Source: Globisporangium splendens (Eukaryota > Oomycota > Peronosporomycetes > Pythiales > Pythiaceae). From it: a DNA stretch of 64,000 nucleotides. The notes beneath the pieces are model-generated. The model was not told the DNA's origin and ran no database searches. It saw nothing but the letters and a program-made list of their open reading frames with translations. The stretch spans positions 682,001-746,000 of the forward strand of contig VFIW01000005.1 in assembly GCA_006386115.1 (NCBI GenBank), read 5' to 3'. The position numbers and the translations under genes are program-made. Below, one piece after another: positions 55,629-64,000 of this stretch (position 1 is the first letter of the stretch; each line of letters begins with the position of its first letter).

Positions 55629-56984
55629 TCTGCTTATGCCCCTTTGGTTCTCTTTCTCGTGAGTTCTGCAGCGCAAAAAGGATAATGAGGCGCATTTTGC
55701 TGCGACGCCGATGCAAAGGATCGCCTTTCAAGGCAGGTGCGCCAAATGCGGACACCATAGTGAAACCAAGTCAAACGCGCTGCTTACGTGGACTTCAATG
55801 GGGGGAGGATTTCGTATCTTGCAGGAGATTGGCTTCTAGAAACCCAGACAGATCGTATGGCGCTCAGTATGGTATACAAACGCCAAGTCACCATCCCACG
55901 ATCTGCCACGCGTTGTCGTTTGAAGAGTCGGGACTGCTGCCACGAAAGCAGAGAAAAATCTGAAGACTCAGATGGGAATCAGGTCACGATCAGCACAGCC
56001 ATCATTCGACAAAGTACGGCAGCTGAGACCAGCTTTGTGCCACGTGGTGACTTGGCTCGGTGGTGTCGTTCGCGCACAACGGATGGGATATCAGCGCGAG
56101 GATATGGTGGACAGCGCTACAAGTGCCGCGTAAGGCGTCTATTAACAGCGTTTAAAATAGACCCAGACGCCAAATGCGCTTGGTACGTGCACTCTGTGCG
56201 GCGAAGCAGGAGCTGCTCCCTGCCTGCTGTCGTTTGCTCGTCAGTCCGATCGAAATGCAATCTGATCCCTGGAACCGTACTTAATCGAGTGCACCTGAGG
56301 GACACGTGGCAGTTGTGACCGCCACGTCGTTTCGCGAGAGATAGCTACACTTTGTGCCGGACAGCTCGGGGTGACGGACACGCGTTCTCCAACAACTGCA
56401 CTTGCGCAAATCCGACATGACGACAGCGCGAGAATGTGTGTGCAACTTTGCAAAAAAGGTAAAGAGGCGCGGCGGTCGGTCGATGCTCACGTCTGTGCCG
56501 CGTTGCGCAATGGGAACAACGAATGCGCATCCACTTTGGCATTTGTTAACCCGTTAATGCGAGGCTTGCCATGTTAGCTGACACCGATGCGGTTGAGTCA
56601 GTTCGATTAGCGCACACATGATGGACAGCTACTGGACACATAATTGTGGTGGTGCTCGCTCTTGGTGGCGAACGCAATGGCGCATTCCATGAGACCATTA
56701 TTGCGGTCTCTCCAATTGGCTAAAACATGTTCTGTTGTCATCCTATTTTTGACGAATCAATCGCATCGCTCCATTGCACCTCATGTTAAGGTTTTGTTCT
56801 TAATTGAAACGAGCAGTCAAGCATAGAGACTTATGTATTCAAGATCCGATATAAAGTAAACCAAGTAAAGAAATACCAAGCTCCTTTATTTTCACAAGCA
56901 TGAAAATATGAACAAAAGAAAAATAGACAACATGCAACTCGGCCGACCAACAGGACATCCGTTGCGCCTCCCATTTCACTCTCA
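55629..56984. promoter_or_regulatory. Upstream region of BiP copy 1 with ACGT-core elements
   Basis: About 1.36 kb between the BiP genes with no gene seen. It contains three ACGT-core sites of the kind bound by ER-stress bZIP factors: GCCACGTGG at 56039-56047, CACGTGGC at 56303-56310 and GCCACGTC at 56321-56328. A CCTCATTATCCTTTTT stretch (minus strand, about 55675-55692) resembles the oomycete initiator. That these sites drive stress induction is an inference from resemblance to plant and animal ER-stress elements. Confidence 0.35.
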
Positions 56985-58994
56985 CTACAGCTCGTCGTGG
57001 TCATCGTCCTCTTCGTCCGCACCATAGTCATTGTCACCGTCATCTTCTGGCGATGCACCGCCTGCTCCACTGCTCTGGAACACCTTGACCATAATCGGAT
57101 TCACCACCTTCTCCACTTCCTTCTGCTTGCTCTCAAAGTCTTCCTTGTCGGTTTCCTCATTGTCGTCCAACCAGTCCATCGCTTCCTGCACAGCCTTCAA
57201 CACGGCGTCCTTGTCGTCTTCTTCAATCTTGTCGGACAGCTTGTCTTCCACTGTGTTCTTGACCGAGTACAAGTACGTCTCCAGCGCATTTTTGCTCTCA
57301 ATGCGTTCTTTCGCCTTCTTGTCTTCCTCGGCGTGCTCTGCGGCGTCTTGCACCATGCGCTCGATCTCTCCCTGCGAGAGACGGCCTTTCTCCGCTGCGA
57401 TCGTAATCTTTTCCGCTTTGCCCGTGCCTTTATCTTGCGCCGAGACCTGCAAGATCCCGTTCACGTCGATCTCAAATGCGACTTCAATCTGCGGCACGCC
57501 ACGTGGGGCTGGTGGCAGTCCCGTGAGATCAAACTTGCCCAGAAGACGGTTGTGCTCCACCAGCGTACGCTCGCCTTCAAAAACTTTGATCGACACGGCG
57601 GCTTGGTTGTCAACGTGGGTCGAAAACACTTGCGCCTTCTTCGTCGGGATCGCCGTGTTCCGGTTGATCAACTTCGTCATCACGCCGCCAACTGTCTCAA
57701 TACCTTGCGAGAGCGGCACGACGTCAATCAGCACCAGATCCTGTAGCTTCTCATCTTGATCACCGCTCAGGATCCCGCCCTGGACCGCGGCGCCATACGC
57801 CACAACTTCGTCCGGATTCACGCCACGTGACGGCTCCTTCCCATTAAAATAGTCCTTGATCATCTGCTCCACCTTGGGGATACGAGTCGATCCGCCCACG
57901 AGCACGATTTCATCGACCTGTGACTTCTTCAGACCTGCATCCTTGAGCACCTTCTCGACTGGACTAAGCGTCTTCTTGAACAGATCCTCATTGAGCTTCT
58001 CGAATCGCGCACGCGTCAGCGTTTCACTGAAATCTTCCCCGTTCATCAACGACTCAATCTCAAGCCGTGCCTGAGTCTGGGTCGACAACGCGCGCTTCAC
58101 GCGTTCAGACTCACGCCGAAGCTTCTGGAGCGCGCGTTTGTCGACGCCAATGTCAATTCCTCTGTCTTGTTTCCATTTCTTGATGAAAAACTGCATGATG
58201 CGCTGGTCGAAATCTTCACCACCCAAGTGGGTATCTCCGTTCGTGGCCAGCACTTCAAACACGCCATTGTCGATCGCGAGCAGCGTCACATCAAACGTAC
58301 CGCCGCCGAGATCAAACACGAGCACGTTCTTCTCGCCTTGGACCTTCTTGTCGATACCATAGGCAATCGCCGCCGCCGTTGGCTCGTTGACGATTCGTTG
58401 CACTTGGATACCTGCAATCGTACCCGCATCCTTGGTCGCTTGCCGCTGCGCATCGTTAAAGTACGCCGGTACAGTCACGACTGCGTCTCGCACATCGCGG
58501 CTCAGGTACGCTTCGGCGATCTCCTTCATCTTGCCCAGCACCATAGCCGAGATCTCTTCGGGCGAGAAGAGCTTCGTTTGGCTCTTGATCGGCACTTGAA
58601 TGAACGGTTTGTCGTCCTTGTTCACGATCTTGTACGGCAACAGTTTCTTGTCCGCCTGCACCGACTTGTCGTTGTAGCTGCGGCCAATCAAGCGCTTGAC
58701 GTCGAAAATGGTCTTTTCCGGATTGATCGCCGCCTGGTTCTTGGCGCCGTCGCCGATCAAACGCTCGTCATTTGCGTCCCACGCGACGTACGACGGTGTG
58801 ATGCGGTTCCCCTGGTCGTTCGCGATGATGTCCACTTTGCCGTCCTTGAAGACCCCGACGCACGAGTACGTCGTGCCGAGATCAATGCCGATGATCGGGC
58901 TCTTGCTTTGCTGCTTGGCTGGCTTGGCAGACGCGACGCCAGCACATGCGAACAAGACCGTTATCGTCAATACCACCACCAGCATCTTCTTCAT
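56985..58994 (-). CDS. ER luminal HSP70 (BiP/GRP78), copy 2
   Basis: A single exon encodes 669 residues from the ATG at 58994. The signal peptide is [20 protein letters not shown]. It has the same HSP70 landmarks as copy 1 ([51 protein letters not shown]) and also ends in HDEL, with a longer acidic linker before it ([15 protein letters not shown]). Protein identity to copy 1 looks high across both domains, while synonymous sites differ widely and the signal peptide and tail have diverged, which suggests an old duplication with both copies under selection. In-frame ATGs at 59030, 59018 and 59057 would add a basic extension before the signal peptide. The copies may differ in regulation. Confidence 0.96.
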   Translation of the reverse strand: MKKMLVVVLTITVLFACAGVASAKPAKQQSKSPIIGIDLGTTYSCVGVFKDGKVDIIANDQGNRITPSYVAWDANDERLIGDGAKNQAAINPEKTIFDVKRLIGRSYNDKSVQADKKLLPYKIVNKDDKPFIQVPIKSQTKLFSPEEISAMVLGKMKEIAEAYLSRDVRDAVVTVPAYFNDAQRQATKDAGTIAGIQVQRIVNEPTAAAIAYGIDKKVQGEKNVLVFDLGGGTFDVTLLAIDNGVFEVLATNGDTHLGGEDFDQRIMQFFIKKWKQDRGIDIGVDKRALQKLRRESERVKRALSTQTQARLEIESLMNGEDFSETLTRARFEKLNEDLFKKTLSPVEKVLKDAGLKKSQVDEIVLVGGSTRIPKVEQMIKDYFNGKEPSRGVNPDEVVAYGAAVQGGILSGDQDEKLQDLVLIDVVPLSQGIETVGGVMTKLINRNTAIPTKKAQVFSTHVDNQAAVSIKVFEGERTLVEHNRLLGKFDLTGLPPAPRGVPQIEVAFEIDVNGILQVSAQDKGTGKAEKITIAAEKGRLSQGEIERMVQDAAEHAEEDKKAKERIESKNALETYLYSVKNTVEDKLSDKIEEDDKDAVLKAVQEAMDWLDDNEETDKEDFESKQKEVEKVVNPIMVKVFQSSGAGGASPEDDGDNDYGADEEDDDHDEL

Positions 58995-59786
58995 GGTCGT
59001 CCAGTTCGCACTGGACATGCGCTTCGTCATTCTTCTTCCTCGTTGTGTGCTCTTCATGGTAACTTTGGTACTGGCATCTCAGTGAGCATGAGTGGATGCA
59101 ACTGGCGCAAGAGGAACTCTTCAATCGAGAACAGCGTCGAGTCTCATGGCGAAGGGGAGTGACGTGGCGCCATTGCCTTTGGAGAGGGAGAGGCTCCATT
59201 CATACATACATGCAGACTATAGAGGGAGCAATGCATGGAGCCACGGAAGCCAGGCACCGAGAAGCTTCGGTGAAGCGAGCGCCACAAGATTCCGCACACA
59301 CAAATGCGGCTGAAGGAGACATTGTCCACGTGGCATAGCCAAAGAAGTCAATGAACCCACATGAGCACGAACAGACCTGCATTCCCGACACTCTCCACTT
59401 GGATGATGATCGGTGGTTGGTGCTCTCGATGGCCGGCGACGTGCGCACGTATTTACACCTCAGTCGACGGCCACGCGGCGTCCTGCAGTGCGCATTAAGC
59501 GCCTTCTTCCCGTTGCCTTCAGCTGCATCATGTGCCTTGCGATAAATCGAGAGAGCTCGGATCATGCCCACATATGATTGGTGCAAATGACCATTCCACC
59601 TTTCATAATAGATTATCCGTCCTAACCAGTACACATCGACTTGTATAAAACAGATAGTCTGTATTTCCATTCATACTATATGATCCTAACGTCTGCAGCA
59701 AAATCGGAGAGGTCGTCAAAGACAGGGTGGTTTTGCTGTTGAAGAGCTCTTTTGGCGCCAGAAGAGAAAAACTCCACGCAAGGAAG
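58995..59786. other. Divergent promoter region of BiP copy 2 and the metallo-hydrolase
   Basis: About 790 bases with no gene. It includes the TGACGTGG site listed separately and a CCACGTGGCA at about 59325-59334. Short frames here have no domain content. Confidence 0.5.
59160..59167 (-). promoter_or_regulatory. UPRE/ERSE-like element upstream of BiP copy 2
   Basis: TGACGTGG, an exact match to the core bound by ATF6/XBP1 in animals and bZIP28-type factors in plants, lies about 165 bases upstream of the BiP copy 2 start codon. The position fits an unfolded-protein-response promoter element; function in oomycetes is inferred. Confidence 0.4.
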
Positions 59787-60788
59787 ATGGAGGTCGTGGT
59801 GCTCGGAAGCGGACCGTCGTCGTCGGTGCCGTCGATCCGCTGTCTGCTCACGAATGCCGCGTGCCGCGTCTGCCACGAGGCGCACGCCAACCCCGCGTCC
59901 AAGAACCGCCGCCTCAACCCGAGCATCTTGGTGCGCAACCTCGCCGCTGGCACGAATCTGCTCGTCGACTGCGGCAAAACGTTCCGCGAGGCTGCGCTGC
60001 GCGTGTTCCCGCAGATCGGCGTGACCGCGGTGCACGGCGTCGTGCTCACGCACGGCCATGCCGACGCGGTCTTGGGGCTCGACGACCTCCGCGAAGTGCA
60101 GGCGTTCGACGAGCGCATCGATCCGATCACCAAGGAGCACCAGAAGATCGCCAGCAAGCCTCTGATCTTGCACTGCTCGCCCGCCACGCGCGAAGAGATC
60201 CGCGGCAAATTCGAGTACATGATCGAGCAAGAAGAGGAGGCTCTCCCGGTATTGCCACCTCCAGCTCCATCTGCAGACGCGACGGTCGATGCCGCTGCAG
60301 CTCCGCCACCGTTCCGCTGGGTGGCCAAGGCGCGCTTCCAGCTGTTCGAGCCGTTTGTGCCCTTCGAAGCCGTCGGCTTCAAGATCCTCCCGTTCCCCGT
60401 GATCCACGGCGCCGGGTACATCTCGAGCGCGTTTGAATTCGGGCACGAAGTCGGCGCGCGCGTGGTGTACATCTCGGACGTGAGCGAGTTGACGTCCGAG
60501 ACCCGCACGTTCCTCAACGACACGTCGCGGCCACAGATCGACCTGCTCATCATTGACGCGCTGTACATCGACAAGTACCACAGCACGCACATGAATTTCC
60601 TGGACGTGCTCCGCGAGATCCGCACGATCCGCCCCAAGCTCACGCTGCTCACCGGCATGAGCCACGACCTGGACTACGAGCGCGACAACGCGATGCTGGC
60701 CGAGCTCCGCGACACCGAGGGCGGTCTGAACGTGCAAATGGCCTACGACGGCCAGGTATTGAGCTTCCCATCACAAGAAACGCAATAG
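59787..60788 (+). CDS. Metallo-beta-lactamase-fold hydrolase, PhnP-like
   Basis: A single exon encodes 333 residues. The metallo-hydrolase signature is LTHGHADAVLGLDDLREV, i.e. HxHxD followed by Ala where classical family members have His, a variant I associate with plant and fungal PhnP-like proteins. Upstream are VVVLGSGPSSSVPS, the start of the beta-lactamase fold, and a segment with CRVCHEA. Downstream are FPVIHG, VVYISDVSEL with the metal-bridging Asp, and the final GMSHDLDYE His/Asp pair. Bacterial PhnP is a cyclic phosphodiesterase; the eukaryotic substrate is unknown. An Ala/Pro-rich insert at about residues 150-175 is low complexity. The start at 59787 places the fold at the N-terminus. 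It converges on COG8, the stop codons being 62 bases apart. Confidence 0.88.
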   Translation: MEVVVLGSGPSSSVPSIRCLLTNAACRVCHEAHANPASKNRRLNPSILVRNLAAGTNLLVDCGKTFREAALRVFPQIGVTAVHGVVLTHGHADAVLGLDDLREVQAFDERIDPITKEHQKIASKPLILHCSPATREEIRGKFEYMIEQEEEALPVLPPPAPSADATVDAAAAPPPFRWVAKARFQLFEPFVPFEAVGFKILPFPVIHGAGYISSAFEFGHEVGARVVYISDVSELTSETRTFLNDTSRPQIDLLIIDALYIDKYHSTHMNFLDVLREIRTIRPKLTLLTGMSHDLDYERDNAMLAELRDTEGGLNVQMAYDGQVLSFPSQETQ

Positions 60789-60850
60789 AGACTTTGGTTT
60801 TTTCTTACTTACTGCTGCTAGTACGTAATAGATCTTCTCATGCCTCAACT

Positions 60851-63163
60851 TTACACTCCATTGTCTGCTGTTTGCGCTGCGTCGGGCGTTGAGCTGACTG
60901 GGGGAAGCAGCCCCGTTTCATACATGATGTCGTTGAAGTAGCTCGCATCGAGGAACGCGGCCGACGCGGATTTGTTCGGATACAGGCGATGGAAGCACTT
61001 GATCAGGTACGGAAGCAGTTCGCTGTGGAGAATCTGAACAATGTGATATAAACAAATCGTATCAGCAGCCCATCCTTCATAAGGTATGGATAAAGAGGTG
61101 ATAAATGTACCTCAACGATGCTCTGCAGGGCTTCTGTGAGCGCTTGTTTCTTGGAGGTAGTCGGCTTTGCGTCGCTGCCATCTGCTACCTCGGTCGCCTT
61201 GGTGTCATTATGGAGGACGAGGTTGTTGGCGTCTCGGAAGTCTGCGAGCGCGAGCAGCATCGTGGCGAGTGTGCTTTGTAGCTTCTTCGCTAATCGGCTC
61301 TGGAGCGATGCGACTGTGCACAGCCGCAGCTCGTTTAGAGACGAGAGGATCGCGTTCGTGAACTCGGCGAGGATCGGGAACGCCATCAGCGCGTGTGGTG
61401 GTGAATAGTCCACTTCCCCAGCGGCATTCGCCGATGGACGCTTCGTGAACGGTGACACGCCATTGGAGGCAACTCCTGAGCGATACGACGCGATGACCAG
61501 CGGTGTTTTGGCAAAAGAAGAGGATGACGACGGTGTCTTGACCAGTGAATGTCCGCTCAGGTTCTCCTCAAAGTCACGGCACGCTGTGCGCCATTGCTGT
61601 GCCATCAACTCCAAGACGTGATCTTCAAAGTACACGACCAGGATCGCACGGAAATCCACACCCACGCGGCCAAGCGAACCGCCGAAAAAGAGACTTTGCT
61701 CCAGGATCGTCGCCAACGAGCTGAAATCGTCGATCTTGGGCAGTTGTCTGGGCATGTAAAGCATGCACACACACAATTGCTTTAGTTAAGTCGAATACTC
61801 AGATTTCTATTGACTGCATACGTACTTCATCAGGATCTGGATAAAGTCGGCGACGGTTGTCGTCGCCCATCGACACAGCGGAGGATCGACTTTGCCATCG
61901 ACAGTCTGTCAGATTTACACATCATGGTGCACAAAATAGACGCCATAAATGCCTCCGTTAGCGCGGACTACAAGCGTACCAGGGAGCTATACGCATAATT
62001 GAATGAAGTACCTCACTGCCAAAAATGGCCGAGTACTGCGTGATCATGTCGAACCAACTCGTTCTCTTGATGTCGATGATTTGAATCGTCTACACACACC
62101 CATAGATACACATTGGTTTTAGTGCAATGCCAGTTCCCTCAAGCAACAGCACAGACGCAAAGTATAAAAGTGCACTTACATATTGGTACGGGTCGGACGC
62201 CGACACGCCGCGACTGAGCGACGAGAGCCACACGTTGCGGCAGCTCAGGAACTCGTCCTTCAGCTGCTTTTCGTACTCGGGCGTGCCAACATGCATCGTC
62301 ATCACCGACGACGATGACGCACTTTGCTCTGCAGCAGCAGCCATCAGCGCATCCAGACGCCGAATGTAGCCGACGATGCGCACGCAAAAGGCAAGCGGCA
62401 GGTCTTCACGGAGCTTCTGCAACAGCTTTTCGCGCATCATGCGCGTCATCTGAGCCACTTCGCGCACCTGGAACGGACCAATGCACACGCATTGTGGCTG
62501 TTAGCTTATACATTTACATTCAAACACACAGCATGAGCCTGACGTACGAGCGTTGCGATGACGAAATTGGGCGCGGTCTGGTCCTCGCGGGTCTCAAACG
62601 TCTCGTTCGCAAACTGGATCACGTCGAGCGCTGATTCAAACTGCTCGTTATGGATACACGCTTCCAGCAGCTGCGGGATGTCGAGCAGCTCCGTCAGCTA
62701 CACGCGCGTACACACATGCAGAGATTGAGCAACCGATGAACCATCATGTATCCATCGCGATAGTATCCCCCACAGTGGTGCACCTGCCTGCAGATAGTGT
62801 TCAAACACAAACTGGATGTCGCCGTGCTTGGCGACGACGCTCGCAACGTCCTTCTGGAACGCGGCGCAGTGCGCCTTCAGCTCAGGCAGGAACTTGACGA
62901 TCTCGTTCGTTTCGTCATTCAGCGCCGTGAGCTACGCAAACAGCAGCATCTCTATTAGCATCAGCGCCATTGTCAATTCCAGCATGCGAACGTACGTCGT
63001 CCTTGACGATGGTCGAGCACTGGTTGCTCTGGATGAAGAGGTGGTAGTTTTTGAGCACGAGGTTGCGCAGCTGCTCTGCCGCGTTTTCCGTCTGGATCTG
63101 CAGCCGCCACGGCTCCTTGCGCAGCTCCTCCAGCGCGCACTCGCGCACGGCTCGCGTCGCCAT
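60851..63163 (-). CDS. COG8: Conserved oligomeric Golgi complex subunit 8
   Basis: Eight exons (62996-63163, 62788-62931, 62548-62697, 62180-62467, 62012-62089, 61826-61905, 61111-61747, 60851-61033) encode 575 residues, near the 612 of human COG8. COG is the tether for retrograde vesicles at the Golgi; COG8 belongs to lobe B. Family blocks include LVLKNYHLFIQSNQCSTIVK, LTELLDIPQLLEACI, VREVAQMTRMMREKLLQKLR with CVRIVGYIRRLDAL, WFDMITQYSAIF, and LFFGGSLGRVGVDFRAIL. Intron 2 (62698 down to 62932, read minus) fits only with a GC donor: exon 2 ends CAG before GCAGGT, keeping phase 0 into LTELLDI. A Ser/Lys-rich insert in exon 7 is a local expansion. The gene is divergent from COQ9. Confidence 0.93.
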
Positions 63164-63376
63164 TTTCCCCTTTTCTTGCTCGTCACGTATCTATATACCC
63201 CTACTAAGTGCGCAGGAATGCAACTATACTGCTTTTAGTTAGTAGAGTCACAATGGCACTATTTCGGGGGAGGATATTGCGCTACAATCGGTTTAAAGAG
63301 GGGATCGCTTTTCGTCTGCCTTCTCTGTGGCTGACCACTATCCCAGTTCCGCCATCATCGCCAGACAAAGAACAAG
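63164..63376. promoter_or_regulatory. Bidirectional promoter of COG8 and COQ9
   Basis: Only 213 bases separate the two divergent start codons, so both promoters must overlap here. No specific element was identified with confidence. Confidence 0.5.
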
Positions 63377-64000
63377 ATGCTCGCTGCCGGAGGAAGAACT
63401 GCGCTGCGCCGCGCGGCGGCGGCCAACGTCCGTGCGCTGCAACATGTCGCTGTCGTCGCGTCGGCGCCACGTGCTGCTGCTGTGTCTGCTGCGCCACAAC
63501 GTCGCGCGATCCACGCGGCGACCGCGCCATTGACGACAATCGGCAGCAAGAGTGCGGAGTGCACGCGTGCGCTTTCGACGGACACGCAATCGATTGAGAA
63601 CCCGGAATTCCTGATCCTGGACAACGCACTCCGTCACATCTCTGAGCACGGGTACGTTGGTGCAGCGGATGTACAGTGATGGCATTGGACTTGTGTTTAT
63701 GTGGTGGCGTCGAAGTACTGACATTGATTTCTGCTTGTGGTGGATGCATTGCTGTTCTTCTATGTATATTTGTGTGAACACCGCAGCTGGACGATTGAAG
63801 CGCTTGCGGCAGGTGCTACCGATCTCGGATACCCGTCGGTTGCGCACGGCATGTTCCCACGCGGTGCGATCGAACTGGTTGACTACTTCATGGACAAGAG
63901 CAACGACGAGCTCCATGACATCTTGGTCGCGAATACCGAAAAGCTGCAGCTCATGAGCGTGACCGATCGCCTCAAGCTTGGCGTGCGCACGCGCTTGGAG
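63377..64000 (+). CDS. COQ9: Ubiquinone biosynthesis protein COQ9, 5' part
   Basis: Exons 63377-63651 and 63787 onward encode the first 163 or so residues; the gene runs off the window. COQ9 is a TetR-like lipid-binding protein that presents ubiquinone intermediates to COQ7 on the mitochondrial inner membrane. The N-terminus (MLAAGGRTALRRAAAANVRA) is a typical long mitochondrial presequence. The mature part has the family pattern: ILDNALRHISEHGWTIEALA across the junction, LGYPSVAHGMFPRGAIELVDYF, then a helical run with RLKLGVRTRLE. The intron at 63652-63786 is GT-AG with a GTACG donor. It shares a short promoter with COG8. Confidence 0.93.

Noticed and set aside
53670..55685. 671-codon open frame antisense to BiP copy 1
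   Set aside because: Long antisense frames are a well-known by-product of HSP70 codon usage; the protein has no domain and the sense strand is unmistakably BiP. The 58167-59162 frame opposite copy 2 is the same effect.
59676..60737. 353-codon minus-strand frames antisense to the metallo-hydrolase
   Set aside because: High-GC shadow of a real gene; the plus strand shows conserved hydrolase motifs, the minus strand none.
1..64000. Bacterial-type features: operons, ribosome binding sites, CRISPR arrays, prophage
   Set aside because: Spliceosomal introns, ER-retention signals and monocistronic layout show a nuclear eukaryotic genome; no direct-repeat arrays or phage genes were seen.

Overview
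This window looks like nuclear DNA of an oomycete, probably of the Pythium/Phytophthora side. It is gene-dense, with short introns (mostly 50-140 bases), eukaryotic housekeeping genes with no operon logic, oomycete-style initiator-like sites, a FYVE-GAF protein, a myosin ending in PDZ repeats, and a decayed leucine-rich-repeat membrane gene of a type I associate with oomycetes. No complete transposon, virus, CRISPR array or toxin gene was recognised. Exon models were built by hand from GT-AG (twice GC-AG) junctions, reading-frame continuity and family alignment from memory.

Layout. 0-1.2 kb: the 3' part of a VPS16/VIPAS39-like trafficking gene with a probable one-base frame break. 1.8-4.6 kb: 2-oxoglutarate dehydrogenase E1. 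4.7-7.4 kb: an unrecognised gene and a nine-exon MEMO1 gene, both on the minus strand. 8.8-11.1 kb: a PH-domain protein and a MYND-finger protein. 11.1-13.9 kb: a gene-poor stretch with a diverged inverted repeat pair. 13.9-20.8 kb: an unconventional myosin with three C-terminal PDZ-like domains, then a nine-exon coiled-coil gene. 21.1-25.9 kb: a nucleoredoxin-like protein, a selenocysteine tRNA, and formate-tetrahydrofolate ligase with a possible mitochondrial start. 26.1-33.9 kb: MED31, a PAS-like protein, an EAF elongation factor, a UBE2H-type E2 and splicing factor CWC25. 34.2-43.8 kb: a giant acidic coiled-coil gene of about 3,045 codons carrying two in-frame stops. 44-47.8 kb: a small SET protein and a coiled-coil gene with an in-frame TGA. 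48.2-49.7 kb: the LRR pseudogene. 49.8-52.3 kb: the FYVE-GAF protein. 53.7-59.0 kb: two ER-type HSP70 (BiP) genes in tandem, both ending HDEL. 59.8-64.0 kb: a PhnP-like metallo-hydrolase, Golgi tether subunit COG8, and the 5' part of COQ9, which runs off the window.

The genes are independent eukaryotic units. Common themes are mitochondrial metabolism (OGDH E1, COQ9, perhaps the C1-folate enzyme), secretory-pathway function (BiP pair, COG8, FYVE and VPS16-like proteins), RNA polymerase II and splicing (MED31, EAF, CWC25), and cytoskeleton/centrosome (myosin, giant coiled-coil protein). The observations most worth checking are the tRNA-Sec, the myosin-PDZ architecture, the stop codons inside otherwise well-kept long frames, the inverted-repeat elements, and the splice-site usage (frequent GTACG donors and two apparent GC-AG introns).
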